64,000 bases of DNA, from NCBI GenBank assembly GCA_020025275.1, contig JAHHSI010000002.1, positions 104,603 through 168,602 on the forward strand. Reading direction: 5' to 3'. A model generated the notes under the pieces. That model worked only from the letters and a program-made list of their open reading frames with translations, had not been told where the DNA came from and ran no database searches. Positions 17,682 through 26,152 of the stretch are shown here, in pieces. The stretch's first letter is position 1. Each line of letters opens with the position of its first letter. The position numbers were made by a program, and so were the translations under genes. Origin of the DNA: Oscillospiraceae bacterium. Lineage in GTDB: Bacteria > Bacillota > Clostridia > Oscillospirales > Oscillospiraceae.

Positions 17682-18572
17682 TTATCCTTTCAGGCCGCCC
17701 ACGGTCATGCCCTGGGTCAGCTTCTTCTGAACACAGATGTACAAAATGAGCGTAGGCAGCATCACCAGCACAAGACCGGCATACATGATGCCGAACTCCG
17801 CCTTGGACTGCTGGGCCTGCATCAGGTTCAGCAATCCCACCGGCAGCGTCTTGATTCCGGTGCCGCCGCTCATCAAGGTCATGGAGATGATGTACTCATT
17901 CCAAAATGACAGGAAGTTAAAGAGGATGATAGTGATGATCGACGGCTGCGCCATGGGGAAGATGATCTTGACCATAGCCGTACCGTACCCGGCGCCATCG
18001 ATGTAGGCCGCCTCTTCAAAGTCGTGGGGCAGCGTTGCAAAATAGCCGGAGAGCAGGTAGATGGTGAAGGGCAGAGCGGTGGCCGCATAGACGACCGCCA
18101 GCACAAAGAGGTTGTTCAGCAAAAAGGTGTGGCCGAACATATTCTTCAAAACGGTATCTCCGTCCTTGAGCATCAGGAAAATCGGGACCACGATATAGTT
18201 CACATTGATGAACAGACCCGCCATAAAGGCCATGTTGAAGAACTTGCTGCCCCGGAACTTAAAGCGGCTCAGGCAGTAAGAGGCCGGCAGCGCCACGATC
18301 AGCAGCAGGGCCAGCGCCATCGCCGTTACCAGCGCCGAATTGAGCATATACTCGCCCATCTTGGCCGAGTTCCACGCGTTCACGAAGTTCTGCCAGTAGA
18401 CGGTGGCCGGCAGCGCCCAGGGGTTGCCGTAAAACTCGGCGTTCTGCTTCACGGAAGCCAGAAAGACCCATGCCACCGGCACGATAATGGTGATGGCCAG
18501 CGCAATGAGAACCACATAGATGAATACTTTAAGCAGGCGGTCGCTGCCGGAATGCATTTTCTTTTCTTTCAT
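17682..18572 (-). CDS. sugar ABC transporter permease (MalG-type)
   Basis: Inner-membrane subunit of a CUT1-type sugar importer. The 296-residue protein has six membrane segments and the EAA loop EEAAYIDGAGYGTAMVKIIFP, and ends with QGMTVGGLKG as MalG-type permeases do. The ATG at 18572 follows GGGAGG. It is paired with the MalF-type permease upstream; with the binding protein and GH112 enzyme the likely cargo is a galactosyl-N-acetylhexosamine disaccharide. No ATPase gene is in the operon, so a shared MsmK-like ATPase elsewhere is expected. Confidence 0.93.
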   Translation of the reverse strand: MKEKKMHSGSDRLLKVFIYVVLIALAITIIVPVAWVFLASVKQNAEFYGNPWALPATVYWQNFVNAWNSAKMGEYMLNSALVTAMALALLLIVALPASYCLSRFKFRGSKFFNMAFMAGLFINVNYIVVPIFLMLKDGDTVLKNMFGHTFLLNNLFVLAVVYAATALPFTIYLLSGYFATLPHDFEEAAYIDGAGYGTAMVKIIFPMAQPSIITIILFNFLSFWNEYIISMTLMSGGTGIKTLPVGLLNLMQAQQSKAEFGIMYAGLVLVMLPTLILYICVQKKLTQGMTVGGLKG

Positions 18573-18589
18573 GATTGACGACCTCCCGA

Positions 18590-19465
18590 TCAAAATTCCA
18601 ACGGCTCACGATAGGTGACCTTGTTGACCATGGCAGACAAGAGGAAGGAGAAGAGGAAGATCACCACACCGGCGGCCATGGAATAGCCGTAGAGACCGGC
18701 GTCCTTCTGGGTATACATAAAGCTCAGTCCGACGTCCAACATTCCCTTGGCCACCATGGCCTTGACGAACAGGAAGGCCATGTTGATGGTGGAAATGATA
18801 AAAAAGGTCAGCGTGGTGCGGATGTTGGTCCAGATCAGCGGAATGGTAATCTGGAAGAATTGGGCGATCCGCCCCGCGCCATCCAGGCCGGCCGACTCGT
18901 AGAGCGACTGCGGCACACTGGCCATGGAAGCCATGTACATGACCATGTAGTAGCCGATGGCCTGCCAGATCATGGCAATGATCACACTGATGACCACCAT
19001 GGGCTGATCCTTCCAAAGAATCATCACGGTTTCTCCGGAGATCATGGAGAGGATGGAGTTGAGCATCCCGTTCTCAGGCTTATAAATAGCGGAGAAGATA
19101 CCCGCAATAACCACCACGGACAAAATGTTCGGGATGTAAAAAATCACACGAAAGAAATTTTGTCCCTTGATCTTCTCACGGGTCAGGATCCCGGCAAATA
19201 CCAGCGCAAAGGCAAAGGTAATGATGGTCACGACCACAATGAGGAGAATGGTGTTCTGCATAGCCGCAATAAACTTCGTATCCTGAAACAGGATCTTAAA
19301 GTTATTCAGTCCCACAAACTTTTCCGTGGGAGAGTAGGCACCACGCTCAAAGAGCGACATCCGGAACACATTCAGCGTGGGGATGACCATAAAGATGGTA
19401 AACAGGATCACCGCAGGCGCAACGCACAGTGCGATGAATCGATTGCGTCCCTTGTGTTTTTTCAC
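18590..19465 (-). CDS. sugar ABC transporter permease (MalF-type)
   Basis: Partner permease of the CUT1 importer, 291 residues, with six membrane segments and the EAA loop YESAGLDGAGRIAQFFQITIP. The start is a GTG at 19465, eight bases after AAGGAG; an upstream TTG lies inside that site. It is separated from the binding-protein gene by a strong hairpin and overlaps nothing downstream (17-base gap to the MalG-type gene). Confidence 0.93.
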   Translation of the reverse strand: MKKHKGRNRFIALCVAPAVILFTIFMVIPTLNVFRMSLFERGAYSPTEKFVGLNNFKILFQDTKFIAAMQNTILLIVVVTIITFAFALVFAGILTREKIKGQNFFRVIFYIPNILSVVVIAGIFSAIYKPENGMLNSILSMISGETVMILWKDQPMVVISVIIAMIWQAIGYYMVMYMASMASVPQSLYESAGLDGAGRIAQFFQITIPLIWTNIRTTLTFFIISTINMAFLFVKAMVAKGMLDVGLSFMYTQKDAGLYGYSMAAGVVIFLFSFLLSAMVNKVTYREPLEF

Positions 19466-19592
19466 ACGTACAGCTCCTTTCAAATGCTTTATATCGGGGG
19501 CGGGCAGCCGCGATATAGGGCGGTCCTGTGCCCTCGCGGGGCCGTCCTATACGGCGGCCGCCCTGATTCAAACGAACAACATGATGATCCGC

Positions 19593-19631
19593 AAAAAGAG
19601 GCGGGGTGAGTAGGTGTCCACTCACCCCGCC
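19593..19631 (-). terminator. intra-operon hairpin between binding protein and permeases
   Basis: On the minus strand GGCGGGGTGAGT and ACTCACCCCGCC form a 12-bp perfect stem, followed by TCTTTTT. It sits 38 bases after the binding-protein gene. It probably reduces transcription into the permeases or protects the upstream mRNA end, giving excess binding protein. Confidence 0.85.
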
Positions 19632-19669
19632 TACTGTCGGATGATTTTTTATACCATGTATGGAATTTC

Positions 19670-20992
19670 TTACTTCAGGTTCGCATGCATCTGTACAGCA
19701 GCGGTCTTGATGTTGCTGATGTACTCATCCATGGTCATGTTGCCGGAAACCAGAGCGTTCATGGGATCCAGGAACACCTCACGGGGCGTACCCAGACCGG
19801 CAACCGCCTCGTAAGCAGCGAAACCGCCCATAGCAGGCTTAGCATTATCATAGATGGAGAAGAACATCTTCTTCTCGCCCTCCAGCTTGTCCACCATACC
19901 GTTGATGGGCTGGATTGCGCCGCCCTTGGCAAAGATGTCAGCTGCCTTATCGGAATACAGGAAAGCGATGAACTGCTTTGCAGCATCCACGTTGGCAGCA
20001 CCGGCGGGGATCCAAGCCTGCTGGAACCAGCAGAAGGAGTATGCGTCGCCGCCCTTGGTCACAGCGGGAATGGCCGTCATACCCCACTCGAAACCGTCAG
20101 CGCGGGGAGCATCGGCCATCTCGCCGGTGACCCAAGTGCCGTTGGGCATGAAGATCGCCTTGTTATCCAGAACCAGCTGCTGGTTCTGCGTGAAGTCCTG
20201 ATCATTGGCCTGTGCGGGGGTAATCGGGTTGGTGTAGGACACCAGCTTCTCCAGAATGCCGAACATGGTCTTGGCCTCAGCCGTATCCCACACATCCTCG
20301 TAGTGAGTGACCTTGTCGAAGAACTCAGGGCCGCCCACAGCGTAGGTCAGCGCATACAGGAACGCATCAAAGTAACCGGCAGAAGGATAGGTGAACAGAG
20401 AGATCCCCTCAGCCTTAGCCTTCTCACCCAGCTCCCACATCTCATCCCAAGTGGTGGGCAGTTCCCAACCGTGAGCCTTCAGCAGGCCGGCGTTGTAGAA
20501 CAGACCGCAGGGATCATAGTGCATGGGCATCATGTAGGTCTTGCCATCGCCGTAAGGCATGGTCTTGGAAGTCTCCAGGAATGCAGGCTGGATCTTGTCG
20601 CTGACCTTGCCTTCCTCACCGGGGATCTTCATCCCCAGAACATCGGAGATGTCGGTCATCAGATTCCCCTTGATGAACTGCTCGGTCAGACCGGCAGGAC
20701 GGCCTTCCGGCAGATAGACCACATCGGGGTACTCACCATTCTGCATGGAGGGACCGATCTCGTCCTCCAGATTCTGGCTGGTCTGCAGTTCGACCTTGAT
20801 GCCGGTCTCTGCCTCGAACGCAGCCTTGATCTCTTCCCACATAGCGGGATAAGCCTTGGTAAATCCATTCTCAACAACAGCAACCTTGATGGTCGTGTCC
20901 TTGTTGTCATTACTGGGAGTCTTGGAGCCGCAGCCGGCCAGCAAAGACAGCAGCATGACGCTTGCAAGAATCAAGCTGATTACTTTTTTCAT
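19670..20992 (-). CDS. sugar ABC transporter substrate-binding lipoprotein
   Basis: Extracytoplasmic sugar receptor (SBP_bac_1 family), 440 residues. The signal peptide ends in the lipobox LLAGC. The mature part shows YPAMWEEIKAAFEAETGIKVEL, YPDVVYLPEGR and the typical C-terminal ASGNM-like MNALVSGNMTMDEYI. The ATG at 20992 follows AAGGAGG. It is the promoter-proximal gene of the GH112 operon. Ligand inferred as galacto-N-biose or lacto-N-biose. Confidence 0.93.
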   Translation of the reverse strand: MKKVISLILASVMLLSLLAGCGSKTPSNDNKDTTIKVAVVENGFTKAYPAMWEEIKAAFEAETGIKVELQTSQNLEDEIGPSMQNGEYPDVVYLPEGRPAGLTEQFIKGNLMTDISDVLGMKIPGEEGKVSDKIQPAFLETSKTMPYGDGKTYMMPMHYDPCGLFYNAGLLKAHGWELPTTWDEMWELGEKAKAEGISLFTYPSAGYFDAFLYALTYAVGGPEFFDKVTHYEDVWDTAEAKTMFGILEKLVSYTNPITPAQANDQDFTQNQQLVLDNKAIFMPNGTWVTGEMADAPRADGFEWGMTAIPAVTKGGDAYSFCWFQQAWIPAGAANVDAAKQFIAFLYSDKAADIFAKGGAIQPINGMVDKLEGEKKMFFSIYDNAKPAMGGFAAYEAVAGLGTPREVFLDPMNALVSGNMTMDEYISNIKTAAVQMHANLK

Positions 20993-21059
20993 TTTGCAAT
21001 ATCCTCCTTTATTTTTGACAGACAAAAAATAGCCGTAAAACATTTCCTGTCTACAAATA

Positions 21060-21087
21060 AGTATACTCTACATTCTTATTATGGCAA
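21060..21087 (-). promoter_or_regulatory. promoter of the GH112/ABC operon
   Basis: On the minus strand TTGCCA (21087-21082) and TATACT (21065-21060) are 16 bases apart. It lies about 65 bases before the binding-protein start and fires away from the second AraC-type gene. Confidence 0.65.
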
Positions 21088-21390
21088 TTCCTTTCTTGCT
21101 CATATTTTTATATATATTGCTCACTTCAAGTTTTAACAGGTTTTTTCCTCAAAAAAACTCTTTTCTTGTGATTGTGTACAAAGAACCGGCCGCTTCAAAT
21201 TTCCAAGCCCCTTTTATCTTTTCTTTTCCCCAGATATAGGAAAAAACCTCCCTTTTTATCTATGAATTTTCACAACGCTATCTGCTCGCCATCCGCGTCC
21301 TTTCTCCGATTTTTTTCTATGATTTTAAATAAATTGCGACAATTTCCATTAACCATGCGAGAATCGCATTGCAACTATTCGCACTTATTG

Positions 21391-21419
21391 TTGCAAAAAA
21401 TGATCGTCGCATATATAAT
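21391..21419 (+). promoter_or_regulatory. promoter of the second araC-type gene
   Basis: TTGCAA (21391-21396) and TATAAT (21414-21419) are 17 bases apart. Repeated TTGC/TGCGA-type elements (GCATTGCAAC, TTGTTGCAAA, TGCGAGAATCGCA) surround it and could be regulator sites. The rest of 21088-21390 holds no gene. Confidence 0.7.
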
Positions 21420-21480
21420 ATGATTTATACAAATAGTACCGGATCGCCGCTTTGTGATACGAAGAAAGGGGAAGAGATTT

Positions 21481-22344
21481 GTGAGCTCGACCACCTACCG
21501 TTTGAATGACACTGCTGATTTCGGCTCTGAGGAACGTTCGCGGCTGCGCTATATCACCGAGACACGGTTCTCTCAGGAGTGGAATTCCACACTGCATACC
21601 CACAGCTGTTCAGAACTATTTTTTGTCACTGGCGGACAGGGGTCCTTCTGTGTCCGGAATCAGGAGTTCCCCACAGAAATCAACGATGTGATCGTTGTGA
21701 ACGCCAAGGTCCCTCACGCCGAACAGAGTCAGGCCGATGCGCCGCTTTCGTATATCGTTTTGGGGGTGGAGCATCTGGAGACCACCGGCGACATCGGCGG
21801 ATGCACCGTGCTCCACCTGCAGGAGCGGGCCAGCCGATTTGCCGCCTGTCTGCAATTAATGCTGCAAGAGGCCCGCGGCGAAGCCGAGGGCTGGGAGGCG
21901 ATCTGTCAAAACCTGTTGGAAATCATGCTTCGCTGGCTGACCCGGCACGATGACGTCTCCTTCAACGCCACCACCATCTCGGAGGGCAGCAAGGCCAACC
22001 GGGAGTGCGATTTGGTGCGCCGCTATATCGATAATCACTTCAAGGAAAATCTGCGTCTGGATGAGCTGGCCGCGGTAGCGCACATCAATAAATATTATCT
22101 GTCCCACGCCTTCCAAAAGCAGTTCGGCACCTCCCCCATCAGCTATCTCATCTCCCGGCGTATCCAGGAGAGTCGCTATCTTCTGACGGATACCGATCTC
22201 TCTTTGTCGCAGATCGCCCATATTTTGGGATTTTCCTCTCTCAGCTATTTTTCCCAGAGTTTTCGGCGTCTGGAGGGTGTCAGTCCCATGGAATACCGCC
22301 GTCAATACCGGCAGCAGGGCCACGAGGGCACCGAGAACAACTGA
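21481..22344 (+). CDS. AraC-family transcriptional regulator (GH112 side)
   Basis: A 287-residue AraC/XylS regulator. The N-terminal cupin domain includes EWNSTLHTHSCSELFFVTGG, in which the histidines and glutamate match the cupin metal/sugar pocket. The C-terminal double helix-turn-helix includes LDELAAVAHINKYYLSHAFQ and IAHILGFSSLSYFSQSFR. A GTG start at 21481 is supported by AAAGGGGAAG. It is divergent from the sugar ABC/GH112 operon, which it probably activates. Confidence 0.92.
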   Translation: MSSTTYRLNDTADFGSEERSRLRYITETRFSQEWNSTLHTHSCSELFFVTGGQGSFCVRNQEFPTEINDVIVVNAKVPHAEQSQADAPLSYIVLGVEHLETTGDIGGCTVLHLQERASRFAACLQLMLQEARGEAEGWEAICQNLLEIMLRWLTRHDDVSFNATTISEGSKANRECDLVRRYIDNHFKENLRLDELAAVAHINKYYLSHAFQKQFGTSPISYLISRRIQESRYLLTDTDLSLSQIAHILGFSSLSYFSQSFRRLEGVSPMEYRRQYRQQGHEGTENN

Positions 22345-22363
22345 AGATCGCCATATAACGACC

Positions 22364-22408
22364 AAAAGGAGTGCAGCGGATGTTTCTTCCGCCGCACTCC
22401 TTTTCTCT
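22364..22408. terminator. bidirectional terminator
   Basis: AAAAGGAGTGC(A)GCGGA pairs with TCCGC(C)GCACTCCTTTT with one mismatched pair. It follows the AraC gene and also lies downstream of the DUF4097 gene on the other strand. Confidence 0.88.
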
Positions 22409-22477
22409 ATTCTAAAACAGATGCTCTGTTTTTCTCCTGTGCTTTGCGTGTCGTGTGCAGTTTCACTGTGTTGTTTC

Positions 22478-23365
22478 CTATCCGCGCAGCTTCCAGATCC
22501 GCAGTGCTCCGGACACGGTATCGATCTCGATTGAGGACGTGCCGTCTCCTACAACATAGCTGTCCCCACGCTCCACCCCTGTAAATTCAGACTGGAACTC
22601 GCCTTCGATCCCGCTCTTTTCCACGGTGAACTGACTATCCTCCGGCAGCCACAGTTCCACATCGCCTGCCGCCCCGTCATAACTGACTCTGCGTGGGCAG
22701 TGCTGAAATTCCCCGTGGCAGCTTCCATTCACCACACTTACACCCACTTCTTCCACGGACACCGCCTTCATCGTTACATCACCGGTGGCCGCATTGATTT
22801 CCAGTTGTCCCAAGTCCACATACTCCAAGGACACATCCCCGTCCACAACATCTATAGATACTTTCCCGGCGGCAACCTCCTGCATCCGCAGCTCCCCTCC
22901 GCTGGCCTCAAAATCGATGGCCGCAAGGTCCATCTGCTCCGGAACTTGAATCCGCAGGTCTTTCCTCTCCGCCTCCGAGGGTGTAAAAAAGATGCCGCCC
23001 TGCTCCGGAGAGCTGAAGATCCGCAGTGTTCCATGCTCCACCTCATATGTTAAGCCGGTTTTCTCGCCCAGAGGCACCCGGCAGGACTCTTCCACCAAAA
23101 TCTCCTGCCCCGGATACGTCTCGATGCTCACCGTGCCGTTCCACCAGTTGATGTCCATTTCCCGAACTCCCTCCGCCGGGATCACATAGCGTCCGTCATC
23201 GGAAAACGCACTGGTGCGATGCTCGTAAAATCGGAGATCCCACAGCCCAGCGTTCAGAATTTGATCCATCTTCGCACCGGCCGCCAGTCCCCCCAGTGTC
23301 AGCACCAAACCCAACGCAATCAACACAGCAGAGGTACACAGCACAATCTTCGTACTCTTTTTCAT
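22478..23365 (-). CDS. DUF4097-family beta-repeat envelope protein
   Basis: A 295-residue protein with one N-terminal membrane anchor (about 6-30) followed by a beta-helix-like repeat region rich in SIDVVDGDVSLEYVDL, EINAATGDVTMKAV and similar strands, as in the DUF4097 (adhesin-like) family. The bulk is predicted outside the membrane. It is the last gene of a PadR-DUF1700-DUF4097 operon, abutting the DUF1700 gene. These modules are thought to respond to envelope stress; the function here is inferred. Confidence 0.85.
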   Translation of the reverse strand: MKKSTKIVLCTSAVLIALGLVLTLGGLAAGAKMDQILNAGLWDLRFYEHRTSAFSDDGRYVIPAEGVREMDINWWNGTVSIETYPGQEILVEESCRVPLGEKTGLTYEVEHGTLRIFSSPEQGGIFFTPSEAERKDLRIQVPEQMDLAAIDFEASGGELRMQEVAAGKVSIDVVDGDVSLEYVDLGQLEINAATGDVTMKAVSVEEVGVSVVNGSCHGEFQHCPRRVSYDGAAGDVELWLPEDSQFTVEKSGIEGEFQSEFTGVERGDSYVVGDGTSSIEIDTVSGALRIWKLRG

Positions 23366-23962
23366 TTACTCTCCCTCCTTTGCAATAAACATCCCTTTGA
23401 TGGCCCGGAAAAGCCATTTCCCACTGCGCCAGAGCCCTGCGGCGGCATATTTCGCCCCCAAAAAGCTCAGGCAGGTAAGTCCCAGCAGGAGCAGTCCGCA
23501 GCCCAGAGAAAAGGCCACATAGCTGCCACCCCACGTGAAGAGGGTCACTCCTCGGAACAGGATCACCAGTCCGGCCACCGCCAGAGCAAATACCATGGCA
23601 AATGCCGCCACGATCACCGCCCCCATGGCCAAGAACACGGAGAAAACCAACAGCGCCGCCGTCAGCACCAATGGGATCCACAGCGGCGCCCCCAAGACGG
23701 CGACAACAACGGCGGAGACCGTCCAGCCTTTTTTCGGCCGGATCTTACTTTTGACCAGAACCGGCAGCGGCGTATCCTGCAGGATCTCTTCCACGATCCC
23801 AGACACATCTCCCAGTTTTGCCACAGCGTCCTCCTCCGGAATACCGTCCTCCATCATATCCTCCAGCATCTCCGCATAATACGCCTTCTGGCGCTGAACC
23901 TCTTCAGCGGGAAGCTGCTGCAGCCCTCGGGCCAGCTCCCGCAAAAACACTTCCTTAGTCAC
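23366..23962 (-). CDS. DUF1700 (HAAS-domain) membrane protein
   Basis: A 198-residue protein with an N-terminal helical HAAS/DUF1700 domain, including FLRELARGLQQLPAEEV, YYAEMLEDMMEDG and AVAKLGDVSGIVEEIL, then about four membrane segments. The GTG start at 23962 overlaps the PadR gene end by 8 bases and uses GGAGGG upstream, so translation is coupled. Partner of the PadR regulator; family members are often anti-sigma-like or signalling membrane proteins. Function here unknown. Confidence 0.85.
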   Translation of the reverse strand: MTKEVFLRELARGLQQLPAEEVQRQKAYYAEMLEDMMEDGIPEEDAVAKLGDVSGIVEEILQDTPLPVLVKSKIRPKKGWTVSAVVVAVLGAPLWIPLVLTAALLVFSVFLAMGAVIVAAFAMVFALAVAGLVILFRGVTLFTWGGSYVAFSLGCGLLLLGLTCLSFLGAKYAAAGLWRSGKWLFRAIKGMFIAKEGE

Positions 23963-24272
23963 CGATGTTTCCCTCCTCAATATAGTGATAGATGATCTCC
24001 ACTTCTTTCCAATCTTCCAGAAACTCCCGGATCTGCTGGCGGCCGATCTCCGTGATGGTATACATCTTGCGCAGCCGCCCCTCGTGTTCCACGGAGTGAA
24101 CCTTCAGGCACTTTCCTGCTTCCAACCGCCGCAGGATGGGGTATAGCGTGGATTCCGACAGGTCGATATACGGCGCCAGATCCTTCAAAATCTTATATCC
24201 ATACGACTCTCCTCGATGCAGCGCAGAGAGCACACACACATCCAACAGCCCTTTTTTCAGTTGTGCATTCAA
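23955..24272 (-). CDS. PadR-family transcriptional regulator
   Basis: A 105-residue winged-helix regulator. The fold is seen as LLDVCVLSALHRGESYGYKIL, then LSESTLYPILRRLEAGKCL and the wing EHEGRLRKMYTIT. The TTG start (NAQLKKG follows) is placed eight bases after AAGGAGG, which matches the usual PadR beginning; the GTG three codons earlier overlaps that site. First gene of the operon; a dyad over its own -10 box suggests autoregulation. Confidence 0.92.
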   Translation of the reverse strand: MNAQLKKGLLDVCVLSALHRGESYGYKILKDLAPYIDLSESTLYPILRRLEAGKCLKVHSVEHEGRLRKMYTITEIGRQQIREFLEDWKEVEIIYHYIEEGNIGD

Positions 24273-24296
24273 CCAGAACACCTCCTTATGCGTTAT

Positions 24297-24325
24297 ACTA
24301 TATATCGCATAGTGTTATGTGTCAA
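24297..24325 (-). promoter_or_regulatory. padR operon promoter with dyad operator
   Basis: On the minus strand TTGACA (24325-24320) and TATAGT (24302-24297) are exactly 17 bases apart. An inverted repeat ACTAT-N7-ATAGT (24297-24313) covers the -10 box and part of the spacer, a plausible PadR operator. Confidence 0.8.
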
Positions 24326-24426
24326 GTAGTATTTGCTTTCCCCCCGACGTGTGCTCTCAGCACAGCAGCTCCGCATACGCCTCGCCGGACGCCTCTCTCC
24401 CCAGCATTATCCGCTGAACTAAAGAA

Positions 24427-24462
24427 AAACTCCTTTACCCATTCTCATGGGTAAAGGAGTTT
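24427..24462 (-). terminator. MATE gene terminator
   Basis: A 16-bp perfect stem from AAACTCCTTTACCCAT with a TCTC loop lies 30 bases after the MATE stop, with T-rich sequence following on the minus strand. Confidence 0.9.
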
Positions 24463-24491
24463 CTGTTTTCCGATGTGTAGGCCGCCGGCCA

Positions 24492-25829
24492 TTATTGTTC
24501 GGCGATCCGCTTCCACTTGCCGGTCCGATATTCGGCATAAGAAATGACCCAGTTGACAAACCAGCCGATAGGCACGGCGATCCATACCATTTGGATGCCC
24601 CAGAGGGGGGCAAACATTTTTGCCACAAAAACACGAACTCCCAAATTAATGAAGTTCGCAACAGTAAACATCTTCATGTCGCCCGCTCCCCGCAGCAGAC
24701 CGTCCACGGCCATTTTAAAGCCCACAACGCAGAGGAAAAAGCCGATGAAGGTCAGGTACGCACAGCCCGTCTGCAGCGCCAGCTCGGTTCGGTCCTCTCC
24801 CAGAAAGAGGGAGATGATCTGTTGATGAAAGGGTTCCAGAATGGCAAAGTTGATGACGGCAAAGACGATCACCAGCTTGTTGGCCGCATGGTACCCCTGC
24901 ACCACACGCTCGTGCTGCTTGGCCCCCAAGTTCTGTGCCGTATAGGAGGAGACCGCATTTCCGATGCCGATCATGGGCACGGCGCAAAGCGCCTGCACCC
25001 GTACCGCCGCCGAATAACCGGCCAACATCTCGCTTCCAAAGCTGTTGACCACCGACTGGACCAACATCATACCGATGGAGACCGTGGATTGCTGCAAGAT
25101 GGAGGGCAGCGCAATTTTAAACATCGGGCCTACCTCGCCCGGAACAAAAAGACGGCTGCTCCTGCCCTCGATCTTCTTCAGGCTGACCATCAGTACAACG
25201 AAGGACAGCAGTGCGGAAATGCTTTGGGCAATCAGCGTCGCCCAAGCCACGCCCGCAATGCCGAGGTCAAAATGCTTGACCAGAACCCAGTCCAGAGCAA
25301 CATTGAATACGGAGGAAAAAATCAGAAAATAGAGAGGGATTCTGGACTTGCCCAGTGCATTGAACATGGCCGAGAGTACATTGTACATAAACAAAAAGGG
25401 CAGGCCCATGAAGTAGATATTCAGGTATTCGACCGCCATATCTATCGCATCTGCCGGTGTGTGCAGCGCAACCATGATGCTCCGTCCGAACAGAAGGCCA
25501 ACACCGCCCAACAAGATACTGATTACAAAGAACGCCACCAGCGCCGTATTGATGACATTCTTCATACGTCCATAGTCTTTGGCGCCAAAGTAGCGGCTGA
25601 CCAGTACCGAAGCACCGATGCCTCCGCCGCTGGCAATATAAATAAAAATCGTCGTCAGCGCATAGGAGGCACCAATGGCCGCCAGCGCCTGCTCACTGAC
25701 AAATTTACCCACGATCGCGGAGTCCGCCATCGTATAGGTCTGCTGAAAAAGATTGCCCAAAATAATCGGCGCGGCAAAAATAAGCAGCGCCTTCATGGGC
25801 GCCCTCTTGATCAAATAATCCCTTTCCAC
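24492..25829 (-). CDS. MATE-family multidrug/metabolite exporter
   Basis: Cation-coupled antiporter in the cytoplasmic membrane, 445 residues with twelve membrane segments in two repeats. The family start APMKALLIFAAPIILGNLFQQTY and ADSAIVGKFVSEQALAAIGAS are visible. The start is GTG, preceded by AAGGA. It is a single gene with its own promoter and terminator. Substrate not predictable. Confidence 0.92.
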   Translation of the reverse strand: MERDYLIKRAPMKALLIFAAPIILGNLFQQTYTMADSAIVGKFVSEQALAAIGASYALTTIFIYIASGGGIGASVLVSRYFGAKDYGRMKNVINTALVAFFVISILLGGVGLLFGRSIMVALHTPADAIDMAVEYLNIYFMGLPFLFMYNVLSAMFNALGKSRIPLYFLIFSSVFNVALDWVLVKHFDLGIAGVAWATLIAQSISALLSFVVLMVSLKKIEGRSSRLFVPGEVGPMFKIALPSILQQSTVSIGMMLVQSVVNSFGSEMLAGYSAAVRVQALCAVPMIGIGNAVSSYTAQNLGAKQHERVVQGYHAANKLVIVFAVINFAILEPFHQQIISLFLGEDRTELALQTGCAYLTFIGFFLCVVGFKMAVDGLLRGAGDMKMFTVANFINLGVRVFVAKMFAPLWGIQMVWIAVPIGWFVNWVISYAEYRTGKWKRIAEQ

Positions 25830-25889
25830 TGATACACATCCTTATCTCAATCTCTCTTAGGTATGGAAGTTTTATCCAGACAATTTTTT

Positions 25890-25918
25890 AGTTTAGCACG
25901 TTGTTTTTTCTTTTGCAA
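25890..25918 (-). promoter_or_regulatory. promoter of the MATE gene
   Basis: On the minus strand TTGCAA (25918-25913) and TAAACT (25895-25890) are 17 bases apart, about 60 bases before the start codon. Confidence 0.6.
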
Positions 25919-25997
25919 GTTGGTTTAAAAGATATTTTCGCCATGCCTGTCCCCGCGTCCCCCGGCTGGATTTCTCCGGACATTGAACAGTACCATC

Positions 25998-26032
25998 AAA
26001 AAACCGCAAGACAGGCCCTCCTGCTTGCGGTT
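25998..26032 (-). terminator. terminator after the ROK gene
   Basis: AACCGCAAG-A-CAG pairs with CTG-CTTGCGGTT, with six T following on the minus strand. Confidence 0.82.
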
Positions 26033-26152
26033 CTCTCTCCTGAGGTTCTTCGTATTGGATGATCGGATACACAGCGATACACGGCGGAGTCCTCCGGGAT
26101 CGTCTCAGCAAGGGCTTCCTGCGGCAGCTGTCTCTCGCTTCCCCGGCAGGTC

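Larger units (their letters stand above)
25830..26152. other. intergenic region between MATE and ROK genes
   Basis: A MATE promoter and a ROK-gene terminator (listed separately) account for part of this stretch. The remaining bases hold no frame with a start site and coding character that I can support. Confidence 0.6.
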
